Assembly: GCA_041917855.1 (NCBI GenBank)
Contig: JAYRWT010000045.1
Location: 1-12,557 of the forward strand
Reading direction: 5' to 3'
DNA length: 12,557 nt
Origin: CALBLZ01 sp041917855
Lineage (GTDB): Bacteria; Patescibacteriota; UBA1384; CAILIB01
The translations under genes and the position numbers were made by a program. Shown one piece after another: positions 5,648 through 12,423 of this stretch (positions within the stretch are counted from its first letter, which is position 1; each line of letters begins with the position of its first letter). The notes below the pieces were generated by a model. It did no database searches and was not told the DNA's origin. It was given only the letters and a program-made list of their open reading frames with translations.

Positions 5648-6656
5648 GCAGGTTCCCACTATTTTCCTTTTTCACGGCAACGATAGTCTGGCTAGCAGCA
5701 AATCGCTGAAGGCTTGGGAGCAGCTCTTTTCGCAAAAGCATGGTGATGTCTCAAAGTATCGCATTGAGTCAGATGAGTATGACGATGTGGCTTTTGGTCG
5801 TGAGATAGAGCAGGCATTAACTAGCCAGGGCCTATTTTCTACAAAACGCTTTTGCATTGTGAAACGCCCGACTGCCTTAGAGAAGGGGAATGCCCGGGCA
5901 TACTCGACTAAGCTAGTTGAGCAACTCACAAAACTAGTGGCATCGAGTGATACTGACTGCACGGTAGTTGTCTGGGAAGATAAAGCCCTTTCCGATACAC
6001 ATACCATAAGCAAGTGGTTCACAGAGCACGAGCAGCGCGGTGTTGCTAAGCGTATGCTGCACACCGTTCTACATACTCGTGAGCTTGTGCGCCAGGTGCA
6101 AGCGCAGCTTGCTCAACACAATCTCGCGCTTTCTCAAGCAGGCGCGCAGCATTTGTACCAGTCGCTCATCCAGCGAGAGAAGGAGCAGCGCTTGCTTGCC
6201 CAGTTACGTAGTCAGGAGAGTTTAGCAAAAGACATGCGCAGCTGGTGGGTACAGCAATTAGTAGAGCTGCTGATCATACACCTGCACGCACCCTCAATTG
6301 TCGAAGCTGCAGACATTGCCCGGGTTACTGAAGAGCTGCAGCCACAGGTGAGCATCTTTGAGGTAGCCAATGCGGTGACCGGTAGTTCGCTGCGTACGGC
6401 CCTGCAAGTATTAGATCAGTGGGAGGCAGCTAGTGCCGAAGACAGCCAGTATTTTGCCCTAATGAGTGTGTTACGTAAGCAGGCAGGACCTAACAAGCGG
6501 CTGCTCAAACTACTCGCTGAAGCAGAGTTGCTTAGTAAAAATGGTGTGCTACCCCTACCGCTCTTATTACATATGCTCACCCGTCGCTTATTTGCACAGC
6601 AGAATGAGATACTGCCACCACGTCTGGTGTGGCTCTCTAAGCTGCCAACGCCGTAG
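5640..6656 (+). CDS. holA: DNA polymerase III delta subunit (HolA-like)
   Basis: The 338-residue product has the usual HolA length. It shows FLFHGNDSLAS (9-19), matching the family's hydrophobic-GxD opening; SQGLFSTKRFCIVKRP (62-77), matching 'slF..kRlvvl'; and VVVWEDKALSD (109-119). The C-terminal domain has SIFEVANAVTGSSLRTALQVLDQW (238-261) and YFALMSVLRKQ (271-281), matching 'iFdLidAl..kd..kAl..l..L' and 'ilamL.rq'. HolA is the wrench subunit of the clamp loader that opens the beta sliding clamp during replication. A degenerate Walker A is normal for delta. Sequence divergence is high, as is common for this subunit. It has a strong Shine-Dalgarno and overlaps the upstream nucleotidyltransferase gene, so the two are co-expressed. 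No terminator was found in the 73 bases after it. Confidence 0.8.
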   Translation: MSKQVPTIFLFHGNDSLASSKSLKAWEQLFSQKHGDVSKYRIESDEYDDVAFGREIEQALTSQGLFSTKRFCIVKRPTALEKGNARAYSTKLVEQLTKLVASSDTDCTVVVWEDKALSDTHTISKWFTEHEQRGVAKRMLHTVLHTRELVRQVQAQLAQHNLALSQAGAQHLYQSLIQREKEQRLLAQLRSQESLAKDMRSWWVQQLVELLIIHLHAPSIVEAADIARVTEELQPQVSIFEVANAVTGSSLRTALQVLDQWEAASAEDSQYFALMSVLRKQAGPNKRLLKLLAEAELLSKNGVLPLPLLLHMLTRRLFAQQNEILPPRLVWLSKLPTP

Positions 6657-6682
6657 TTTTTCATACGTAGCAGTGCAGACAT

Positions 6683-6704
6683 CAGAATTCTGTGAGAATT
6701 CTGT
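6683..6704 (+). promoter_or_regulatory. Twin palindromic boxes upstream of the lipase-like gene
   Basis: AGAATTCTGT occurs twice (6684-6693 and 6695-6704), spaced 11 bases, about one helical turn. Each has a palindromic core (AGAATTCT; the first extends to CAGAATTCTG). They cover the -35 region of the promoter at 6715-6723. A tandem operator is the simplest reading. Confidence 0.5.
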
Positions 6705-6714
6705 CAGCTAGGCT

Positions 6715-6723
6715 TGCGATACT
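6715..6723 (+). promoter_or_regulatory. Extended -10 promoter giving a leaderless start at 6730
   Basis: TGC (6715-6717) plus GATACT (6718-6723). Six bases separate it from the ATG, so the predicted first base is 6730. The stretch TGCxATACTGCG is nearly identical to the promoter at 5003-5014. Confidence 0.6.
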
Positions 6724-6729
6724 GCGTAT

Positions 6730-8850
6730 ATGCGACGTAGTACAAGCATCTTTCTCTGCTGTTTACTCAGCTTCCCTTTCTCAGCACAGGCGGCTGGTAG
6801 TGTAAAAACGTACAAGGCGTTTTCCACGCATAGCCTAAAAAATCTGATTGTTGCTCAGGAGGATACATTAGTAGTGGAGCCGGGAGTGGTTATTGCTATT
6901 GCGCCAGGCGGTAAGGTAGAGATTGCTGGTAGCGTCCTCATGCTAGGCACAGAAACCTCTCCGGTTGTCATTACTGGCAACTGGCGAGGTGCACTCTTTA
7001 GTAGTAGTGCCACGGTCCAACTTGTGCACGTGCAGTTCAAGCACTTTGAGGGTCCAGTTCGCATTGCAACCTCTCAGTTTACAGCTCGTAGTCTGCTACT
7101 TGAAGATGCCATAGCAAACACACTTATTTTTAGCGGTAGCAACGGAGCGGGGTACCAGCTGAGTAACCTGGTATTTAGTAATGTGCTCCGGGGAGCTGCT
7201 ATGCAATCTGCGGGTATAGTAGTTGAATCAACGGATACAAGCCTAGAGGTATTCGGTGCGGCTTTTCTTGGCAGTTACCCTACTACTGCCAAGGTTGGTC
7301 TGTATCTAGAGCACGGCTACCGCAATGTTGGCGCGCATGGCTTTAGTAACGATCGTGGGTGTGCCTTTGTCACTACTCGTGTCGAAAACCATATGGTGTA
7401 CACGTACGAGCTCCTGGGATCGGGCTGTCATGTTGATGCTCCTGTATTGTTTATCCCTGGGTACGGCACCTCAATAAATATCGCAAAGCTCACTAAGCCA
7501 GCACCCCTACCTGCTGAGCTTGATGGATGGTCATTCAGCAGAGTAATTAGCAGCTCATATAAGTACTTACTCGATGCCTTTAGTCGCAACCACATTCCAG
7601 CATCGGTAGCCTACTACGACTGGCGTTTACCCGCGGAAGAAATAGTCGTTCAGTACATTATTCCAGCCATACAGAAACTCAAGCAGCAGACTGGTACTGG
7701 CGTTATCACCATTGTCGGTCACTCCTTTGGCGGTATTTTAGCTCGTCAGTACATACAGTCCAATCAGTACAGTGGCGATGTAGCGGCGGTATTTACCCTA
7801 GGGACACCCCATCAGGGCTCACCAAAAGCCTACTCGGTATGGGAGGGCGGTGTAATCCCAGCCGACTGGAAGATACTACTGCAGCTTATTCGTTACTATC
7901 AGTACAAAGAAAAACGCAACGAAACTCCGGCTGCTGCAATTAGACGTTACTTTCCATCGGTACAGCAGTTGCTACCAACCTACCCCTTCTTAAAGCAAGA
8001 TGGTCTGCTGCGTGCCCTGCAAAATCAACAGAATACCTTCTTGCAAGGCTTGGCCGTAGCAGAAACTACTAATGCCAGGTTGGTTCCGGTTACTGCCTTT
8101 TACTCACAATCCGAACCTACTATTACCACCCTGAATGTAGGCAGCGTGCAGCCCGGCTCATCTTGGGAGGATGGCTACGTAACTAGTAGTACGAGTGTAG
8201 AGCAAGCCGGCGACGGCACGGTGCCAGCACAAGGGGCGCAGCTATCCGGGGCTGTAATGCTTACTTCAAGTGGCGAACATGCCGATTTGCCAAGAAAAAG
8301 CGCACAAAAGCTTATTGAGGCACTACGCCCAACTCAGTCATATGTTGCACCAGAAGACCGAGGTATCCGCCAGAGTAAAGATACTGTTTGGTTTGTGGCT
8401 GATTGCCCTGTTTCACTGCGGGTTATTGCTCAAGATGGCACCACCTATACCGATGCCAATCCTGCTGATGGCGAAAGCTTTGTAACAAAAGACTTAGCTT
8501 GGCTGATTATCCCCAAGCAAGCCGGTGAGTACCAGTTTAGTATTACGGCCACCCAAGCCACAGAAGCTCGGTTTTGGGTAGATGATGGACCGATTCAAAC
8601 TGTGGTACTTAGTAAGGGGGAATCGGTTAAGTATACTGCAGTAGAAAAGCTGCTTCCTGACCAACAGCAACTCGGTAACCCGCAATCGGCTGCAACAAGT
8701 ACAGTCAACGTTGTTGCATTTCCAAAACTAGTATCACTCCTACTCGTTAGTCTGCGCTCACAGTCATTACGCAATCAGCTTACAGCAAGTCAGGCGCTCT
8801 ACCAGCACCTCATGCAGCAGTTTCGCCTGCAACTGGAAAACTCAAGGTAA
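6730..8850 (+). CDS. Secreted LCAT-like lipase/acyltransferase with N-terminal beta-helix-like region
   Basis: The 706-residue protein begins with a signal peptide (MRRS, hydrophobic core, cleavage near AQA-A at 21-22; no lipobox). Residues 40-180 read like a right-handed beta-helix: LVVEPGVVIAIAPGGKVEIA, then GTETSPVVITG. Residues 236-535 form an alpha/beta hydrolase. APVLFIPGYGTS (237-248) is the oxyanion region, YYDWRLP (295-301) is an LCAT-type block, and GHSFGG (330-335) holds nucleophile Ser332. TLGTPHQGSP (356-365) follows, with GDGTVP giving Asp495 and GEHADLP giving His517. The triad is complete. Residues 550-640 look like a beta-sandwich and the last 45 are Leu/Gln-rich. LCAT and bacterial lipases of this type cleave or transfer acyl chains on lipids outside the cytoplasm. 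Cys211 and Cys233 may form a disulfide. The start is fixed by the promoter. Lipid substrate unknown. Confidence 0.85.
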   Translation: MRRSTSIFLCCLLSFPFSAQAAGSVKTYKAFSTHSLKNLIVAQEDTLVVEPGVVIAIAPGGKVEIAGSVLMLGTETSPVVITGNWRGALFSSSATVQLVHVQFKHFEGPVRIATSQFTARSLLLEDAIANTLIFSGSNGAGYQLSNLVFSNVLRGAAMQSAGIVVESTDTSLEVFGAAFLGSYPTTAKVGLYLEHGYRNVGAHGFSNDRGCAFVTTRVENHMVYTYELLGSGCHVDAPVLFIPGYGTSINIAKLTKPAPLPAELDGWSFSRVISSSYKYLLDAFSRNHIPASVAYYDWRLPAEEIVVQYIIPAIQKLKQQTGTGVITIVGHSFGGILARQYIQSNQYSGDVAAVFTLGTPHQGSPKAYSVWEGGVIPADWKILLQLIRYYQYKEKRNETPAAAIRRYFPSVQQLLPTYPFLKQDGLLRALQNQQNTFLQGLAVAETTNARLVPVTAFYSQSEPTITTLNVGSVQPGSSWEDGYVTSSTSVEQAGDGTVPAQGAQLSGAVMLTSSGEHADLPRKSAQKLIEALRPTQSYVAPEDRGIRQSKDTVWFVADCPVSLRVIAQDGTTYTDANPADGESFVTKDLAWLIIPKQAGEYQFSITATQATEARFWVDDGPIQTVVLSKGESVKYTAVEKLLPDQQQLGNPQSAATSTVNVVAFPKLVSLLLVSLRSQSLRNQLTASQALYQHLMQQFRLQLENSR

Positions 8851-9967
8851 TATCTGTACCTGTTTCGCGGTCAGCGTGCACATGGAGTGTGCCGTGCTGC
8901 TTGACCAGCAGCTGCTTAATTAGAGATATTTCTAGCCGCAGTACCCGCCGCTTAATTGGTAGTCCTTCTGCATGAGCGCCAAAGTGAAACAGGTCGGTTA
9001 GTTCAGCTGGCTTAAAAATAGCCGAGCTAAGGTTGCATCTAATTACTATTTTTTTGCCTTTCTTGCTCATGTGTATACGGAGGATATCGCCAGACTTGCT
9101 TTCAGTGGCAAGACCACCAAATAGTGAGCGCAAGGCAAACTCAAGGTCGTGATAACTAGCCATCACACAGCTCTTAAACGGAAAAGTAGTTAAAAGCTGC
9201 ACACGTTTTTTACCAAGTGTTGGTCTAATATCACGCAGTACACTCAAACATAGTCCACCAATATCTATGGCGCCAAACTGAGCAGGTGTACGTAGCTTGC
9301 TGTAGCTTGATTCCAGTACGCCACTCATTTCGAGTAACTCATCGCTCAACTCAGCGGTAACTGGGTCAGGGTTAGTGTGGTTACGTACTACTTGGTCCCT
9401 CAGGCGCTTAGCGGTACTGTGCAGATAGTGCACAAACTGTTGCTCAAACTGAAAGTGATCCATCATGCGCTCAGCCTGGGTAGTTTGCTCTTCGAGCGCA
9501 ATAAAACGCTGCTGTTCATTACGTCGCTCCGAGGCGGGCCAGTCAACTATCTGAAACTGTCGCCAAGCATGTGCTGGTGATTCACTAGCCGGTCGCAAGC
9601 TCAGGCTGCGATTGTGCAGGCTAGGACTCTCTAAAAAGCTAACCAAGTTTGCACCAGTGTGCTGATCAAAGTCTTCTATACAGCTCATGTTGTCCGAGTT
9701 CGAAAGCTCGGTAAAAAGATCATTCTGCCAGAGAATTTTGCCTTTACTATCTACAAGGCAGAGTGGATGTGGGAAGTTACTAAAGTCTGCGCTGAGCAAG
9801 CTCATTTTCGGTGCAAAGGACACGTTAAGCTTGCTTTTCTCTATTCTGCGCAGTGCCGCACGTGTTCTAACAAGCGTTATAAAAAGGTACAGCACAACAA
9901 GGCCGGCCAGAGCCGGAATAAGTACAGACAAGGCTTCCACATACTGCCCCTCAGCGAGAATGTTCAT
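8810..9967 (-). CDS. Degenerate membrane histidine kinase (PAS, DHp-like and ATPase-like parts)
   Basis: The 385-residue product from ATG 9967 has one membrane helix (about 11-33) and a PAS-like domain (FPHPLCLVDSKGKILWQND, 65-83). A helical region at 165-230 lies where a DHp domain belongs; His180 and His183 fall there, but no SHELRTP-type H-box exists. The C-terminal 130 residues follow the HATPase order. The N-box position reads SLFGGLATES (281-290) instead of NLxxNAxK. The D-x-G-x-G motif is absent, and the G-x-G-L loop is replaced by RRVLRLEISLIKQLL (340-354). The final strand GTLHVHADRETGTDITLSFP is kinase-like. ATP binding is probably lost, so it may act as a pseudokinase partner of the divergent pair. 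A TTG at 10024 would add 19 residues, but the promoter favours 9967. Its 3' end overlaps the lipase gene by 41 bases. Confidence 0.78.
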   Translation of the reverse strand: MNILAEGQYVEALSVLIPALAGLVVLYLFITLVRTRAALRRIEKSKLNVSFAPKMSLLSADFSNFPHPLCLVDSKGKILWQNDLFTELSNSDNMSCIEDFDQHTGANLVSFLESPSLHNRSLSLRPASESPAHAWRQFQIVDWPASERRNEQQRFIALEEQTTQAERMMDHFQFEQQFVHYLHSTAKRLRDQVVRNHTNPDPVTAELSDELLEMSGVLESSYSKLRTPAQFGAIDIGGLCLSVLRDIRPTLGKKRVQLLTTFPFKSCVMASYHDLEFALRSLFGGLATESKSGDILRIHMSKKGKKIVIRCNLSSAIFKPAELTDLFHFGAHAEGLPIKRRVLRLEISLIKQLLVKQHGTLHVHADRETGTDITLSFPVAGETAA

Positions 9968-9976
9968 ACTGATTTG

Positions 9977-9982
9977 AGTGTA
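9977..9982 (-). promoter_or_regulatory. -10 element for the degenerate kinase gene
   Basis: On the minus strand TACACT (9982 to 9977) matches four of six -10 bases and is preceded by TG. The predicted start is near 9970, three bases before the ATG at 9967. It lies downstream of the TTG at 10024, which argues against that longer start. Confidence 0.5.
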
Positions 9983-9991
9983 CACCTTGCA

Positions 9992-10003
9992 CCGATTAAT
10001 CGG
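9992..10003. promoter_or_regulatory. 12-bp palindrome between divergent kinase and regulator genes
   Basis: CCGATTAATCGG is perfectly palindromic. It falls between the -10 and -35 positions of the minus-strand promoter and just upstream of the likely plus-strand promoter, so a bound factor could affect both. Confidence 0.45.
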
Positions 10004-10007
10004 AATA

Positions 10008-10016
10008 TGCGAAACT
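10008..10016 (+). promoter_or_regulatory. Weak extended -10 for the response regulator gene
   Basis: TGC (10008-10010) plus GAAACT (10011-10016), one base different from the GATACT used at 6718. It predicts a start near 10023, giving a leader of about 11 bases to GTG 10034 or 23 to ATG 10046. Neither codon has a clear Shine-Dalgarno. Confidence 0.35.
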
Positions 10017-10045
10017 AGCATCAAGTAACCCTAGTGTCCCTCTCT

Positions 10046-10708
10046 ATGCCTAAAATCCTTGTTGTTGAAGACGAGCAGATGCTAGCCAAAATCATTGGTA
10101 TGAAGCTCGAGGAAGAGGGCTATGAGGTGACGCATGCCTACGATGGAGAAGAAGCCTACAAGCTTCTGACCCAGCCAGAGCTACCAGACCTCGTACTACT
10201 CGACGTGCTCCTACCAAAGATGAGTGGCTTTGATGTGCTCACTAAGTTGCGCGAAGAACAGAAAACGTTGCCAAAAACCATCGTTTTCTCAAATTTTGCT
10301 CAGAAAGCGGATGTTGAACGTGCCCACGAGCTTGGTGCTATTGATTACATTGTGAAAGCCGCATTCTCACCAGCTGAGATCCTGAGTAAGATTAAGGACA
10401 TCTTTGATAACGCTAGCGTTGATCCCAACGCGCCTATTCCGGCTGCTCCTGCCGATACGGTTACGCCAACTGCTGATTCTTTCGTCATGCCTACTGCCGA
10501 TGTAGCTCCAGTGGCTGCGCCAGACCAACTAGAGACACCAATGGCAGCTCCAACCACGGAACCAACTGTAGCCGCAGCTGCCGATGAGCACTCGAGCACA
10601 CCAGATGCTGCACCAGCCCCTTCGGCCTACCAGGGATTTGCCTCAATGGAAGACGTAAAGCCTATGTCAGAAGTGCTTCGCCCAGGGGAGCCAAATAACA
10701 ACCTTTAG
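10046..10708 (+). CDS. Response regulator: receiver domain with long Ala/Pro-rich tail, no output domain
   Basis: The 220-residue product opens MPKILVVEDE, the usual receiver-domain start, so ATG 10046 is chosen; GTG 10034 would add four residues. Receiver landmarks are complete: Glu8/Asp9 acidic pocket, phospho-acceptor Asp53 in LLDVLLPKMSG, Ser82 in IVFSN at the Thr/Ser switch position, and Lys104 in DYIVKAAFSP. From about residue 121 the sequence is Ala/Pro/Thr/Asp-rich and probably disordered, ending in LRPGEPNNNL, with no DNA-binding or enzymatic domain. It therefore should work by protein contact. The sensor kinase gene follows after 29 bases on the same strand and is the natural phosphodonor. 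Possible downstream partners include surface machinery or the adjacent degenerate kinase, but the sequence does not say. Confidence 0.93.
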   Translation: MPKILVVEDEQMLAKIIGMKLEEEGYEVTHAYDGEEAYKLLTQPELPDLVLLDVLLPKMSGFDVLTKLREEQKTLPKTIVFSNFAQKADVERAHELGAIDYIVKAAFSPAEILSKIKDIFDNASVDPNAPIPAAPADTVTPTADSFVMPTADVAPVAAPDQLETPMAAPTTEPTVAAAADEHSSTPDAAPAPSAYQGFASMEDVKPMSEVLRPGEPNNNL

Positions 10709-10713
10709 AACTC

Positions 10714-10726
10714 TGCGCTGCGCGCA
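10714..10726 (+). repeat. Small hairpin between regulator and kinase genes
   Basis: TGCGC (10714-10718) pairs with GCGCA (10722-10726) around TGC. It ends where the kinase Shine-Dalgarno (AAAGGAGAGG) begins, so it could tune kinase translation relative to the regulator. Confidence 0.35.
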
Positions 10727-10737
10727 AAGGAGAGGGC

Positions 10738-12387
10738 GTGTATTCATCGTTCGCGGAGCAAGTTTGGAAACCACGAGGTAGTGTTCGATTGCGCTTTGCC
10801 CTAGCGCAAGGTTTTTTCGTAAGTGTGATTATTGGCTTGCTTGCGGTAACGCTTTTTTACACCGTTCGCCCGCGCTTCGTAAAAATTACTGACGGTTCCT
10901 ATAAAATCTTGGTTAATAACCTGATAGCCAGTATCTACCCATCCTTTGAAGCTAATCGGCCAGATGAAGTGCGTAAAGCACTACAGCGCGTAGAAGGACA
11001 GCAGGGCGTAAAGTACGTACTGCTCGTAGATAAAGATAACAAGGTTTACTACGACTCTTTTTCAGGAGAGTTTTCTCTGAAGGGGAAAGAGGTGAATGAT
11101 GTACTCACCCAGCAGGTAACTCAAACGCGCGATACGGTAGTGGGTAAGGTAACCCGACAAGACGCCGAAGGCAAGACGATTACTTACTACAACTATGTTG
11201 CTGCATTCTTTAATAAAGATGTCCCGGCGTATACGTTGCGTCTTGGTGTAGAAGAAGAAGAGATAGATGGGCAGTTTAACCGCTTGGCTGAGCTCTTTAT
11301 TTATCTAGGGCTCTTTGGTGTATTCGTTGGTATTATCTCTGCCTACTTTTTAACCTCACGACTCACCAGGCCAATCATTGCCCTGACAGAGTCCGCTCTT
11401 GCCATTCGAGCTGGCAACCTAAATGCCTACCCAGACATTCAGACTAACGACGAGCTTGAGCAGCTCTCGCGTGAGTTTCAGGGCATGGTAGAAAAGCTCA
11501 AACAATTTTATTTCCAAGAGTACAAACAAAAAAATGAAGCTATTACAGCCAAAAAGCGTGTAGAGGAAGTGAATCAACAGCTCAAAGAGCTTGATCGGCA
11601 AAAGACTGACTTCTTGAATACCGCCTCACACCAGCTCCGTACACCACTTTCGATCATCCACTGGTCACTTTCACTGATTGTCGACGATCTTGCGAATAAA
11701 GGAGACGTATTGCCACCTGATCACCGTGAACTGATGGATGAAGCACTCAAGAGCACTAAGCGCATGGTCGACATGGTCAACGACCTCCTAGACATCTCGC
11801 GCATTGAGCAGGGTCGCAAGGAACTGAACTGGGAGCAGGGTAACTTTGGCAAGGTCTGCCGCGATTTGGTTACGGCACTGCAGCCGCTTGCCTTGAATAA
11901 AAGCCTCGAACTTAGCTACGAAGAGCGTACCCAGATTCCAGACAGCTACTTAGATGCCAAAGCATTCTACGAAGTAATCAATAACTTTGTCGATAACGCC
12001 ATTAAGTACACCAAGGAAGGCTTTGTGCGAGTTTCTATCGAATCTGATGATGAAATTAGAATTACCATTCAGGACAGCGGTATTGGTATGACAGATGAGG
12101 AAAAGAGTCGTCTGTTTACCCGCTTTGCTCGTGGTGAGGAGGCTAGTAAGCTGTTCGCTAACGGCTCTGGTCTTGGCATGTTTGTTGCTCAGAGCATTCT
12201 CAAGCAGCACGGTGGCTCGATTACTGTTGAATCAGAAAAAGGTAAGGGTACGGCCTTTACACTTCATCTGCCAATCTTTACAGAGAAACCAGTTGTAGAA
12301 GCTAAAAAAGAATCTACCCCCGGTGACGATCGTTACACGCAGGTTGGTGGCACCGTGCAAAAAGCGGAAAAAACAGAGAAAAAATAG
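10738..12387 (+). CDS. Sensor histidine kinase, membrane-bound, intact
   Basis: The 549-residue product starts at GTG after AAAGGAGAGG. It has helix one (about 22-43), an external sensor of about 140 residues (44-183, Cache-like by size and by VKYVLLVDKDNKVYYDS), and helix two (184-206). A HAMP linker follows (TSRLTRPI to about 255), then a charged coiled coil at 255-290 (QEYKQKNEAITAKKRVEEV). The DHp domain has SHQLRTP with phospho-acceptor His298. The ATPase domain has VINNFVDNAIKYT (Asn416, Asn420), DSGIG (446-450) and GSGLGM (476-481). All catalytic boxes are present, in contrast to the divergent homologue. It should autophosphorylate on His298 and pass phosphate to Asp53 of the preceding regulator. 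The C-terminal 35 residues are Lys/Glu-rich and probably flexible. The signal sensed is unknown. Confidence 0.95.
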   Translation: MYSSFAEQVWKPRGSVRLRFALAQGFFVSVIIGLLAVTLFYTVRPRFVKITDGSYKILVNNLIASIYPSFEANRPDEVRKALQRVEGQQGVKYVLLVDKDNKVYYDSFSGEFSLKGKEVNDVLTQQVTQTRDTVVGKVTRQDAEGKTITYYNYVAAFFNKDVPAYTLRLGVEEEEIDGQFNRLAELFIYLGLFGVFVGIISAYFLTSRLTRPIIALTESALAIRAGNLNAYPDIQTNDELEQLSREFQGMVEKLKQFYFQEYKQKNEAITAKKRVEEVNQQLKELDRQKTDFLNTASHQLRTPLSIIHWSLSLIVDDLANKGDVLPPDHRELMDEALKSTKRMVDMVNDLLDISRIEQGRKELNWEQGNFGKVCRDLVTALQPLALNKSLELSYEERTQIPDSYLDAKAFYEVINNFVDNAIKYTKEGFVRVSIESDDEIRITIQDSGIGMTDEEKSRLFTRFARGEEASKLFANGSGLGMFVAQSILKQHGGSITVESEKGKGTAFTLHLPIFTEKPVVEAKKESTPGDDRYTQVGGTVQKAEKTEKK

Positions 12388-12398
12388 CATTGCGAGGG

Positions 12399-12422
12399 CC
12401 TGCTTCGTGGTACACTAGCAGG
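12399..12422 (+). promoter_or_regulatory. Extended -10 promoter inside a 6-bp inverted repeat, for the gene at 12424
   Basis: TGG (12408-12410) plus TACACT (12411-12416) predicts a start at 12423, next to ATG 12424. CCTGCT (12399-12404) and AGCAGG (12417-12422) flank the -10 symmetrically, a possible operator. Confidence 0.45.
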
Positions 12423-12423
12423 T

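Noticed and set aside
5018..6656. Toxin-antitoxin pair (nucleotidyltransferase antitoxin with partner)
   Set aside because: The downstream overlapping gene is HolA-like and essential, not a HEPN-type toxin, and the upstream neighbour is smpB.
8810..8812. Recoded genetic code (TGA as Gly) suggested by the lone TGA
   Set aside because: Reading through would add only about ten residues before TAA, and no other gene here uses TGA in frame; a recoded genome would show many.
9659..10018. 119-residue plus-strand frame opposite the degenerate kinase
   Set aside because: No recognisable domain, no ribosome site; the minus-strand frame has a membrane helix, PAS and ATPase-like regions and a promoter.
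10022..10024. TTG start giving a 404-residue degenerate kinase
   Set aside because: The -10 element at 9977-9982 (minus) lies downstream of it, and the extra 19 residues add nothing; ATG 9967 is placed three bases after the predicted transcript start.
10345..10599. Minus-strand open frame opposite the regulator tail
   Set aside because: The Ala/Gly/Ser/Val-rich translation is the expected shadow of Ala/Pro/Thr-rich codons on the plus strand; no start signal.
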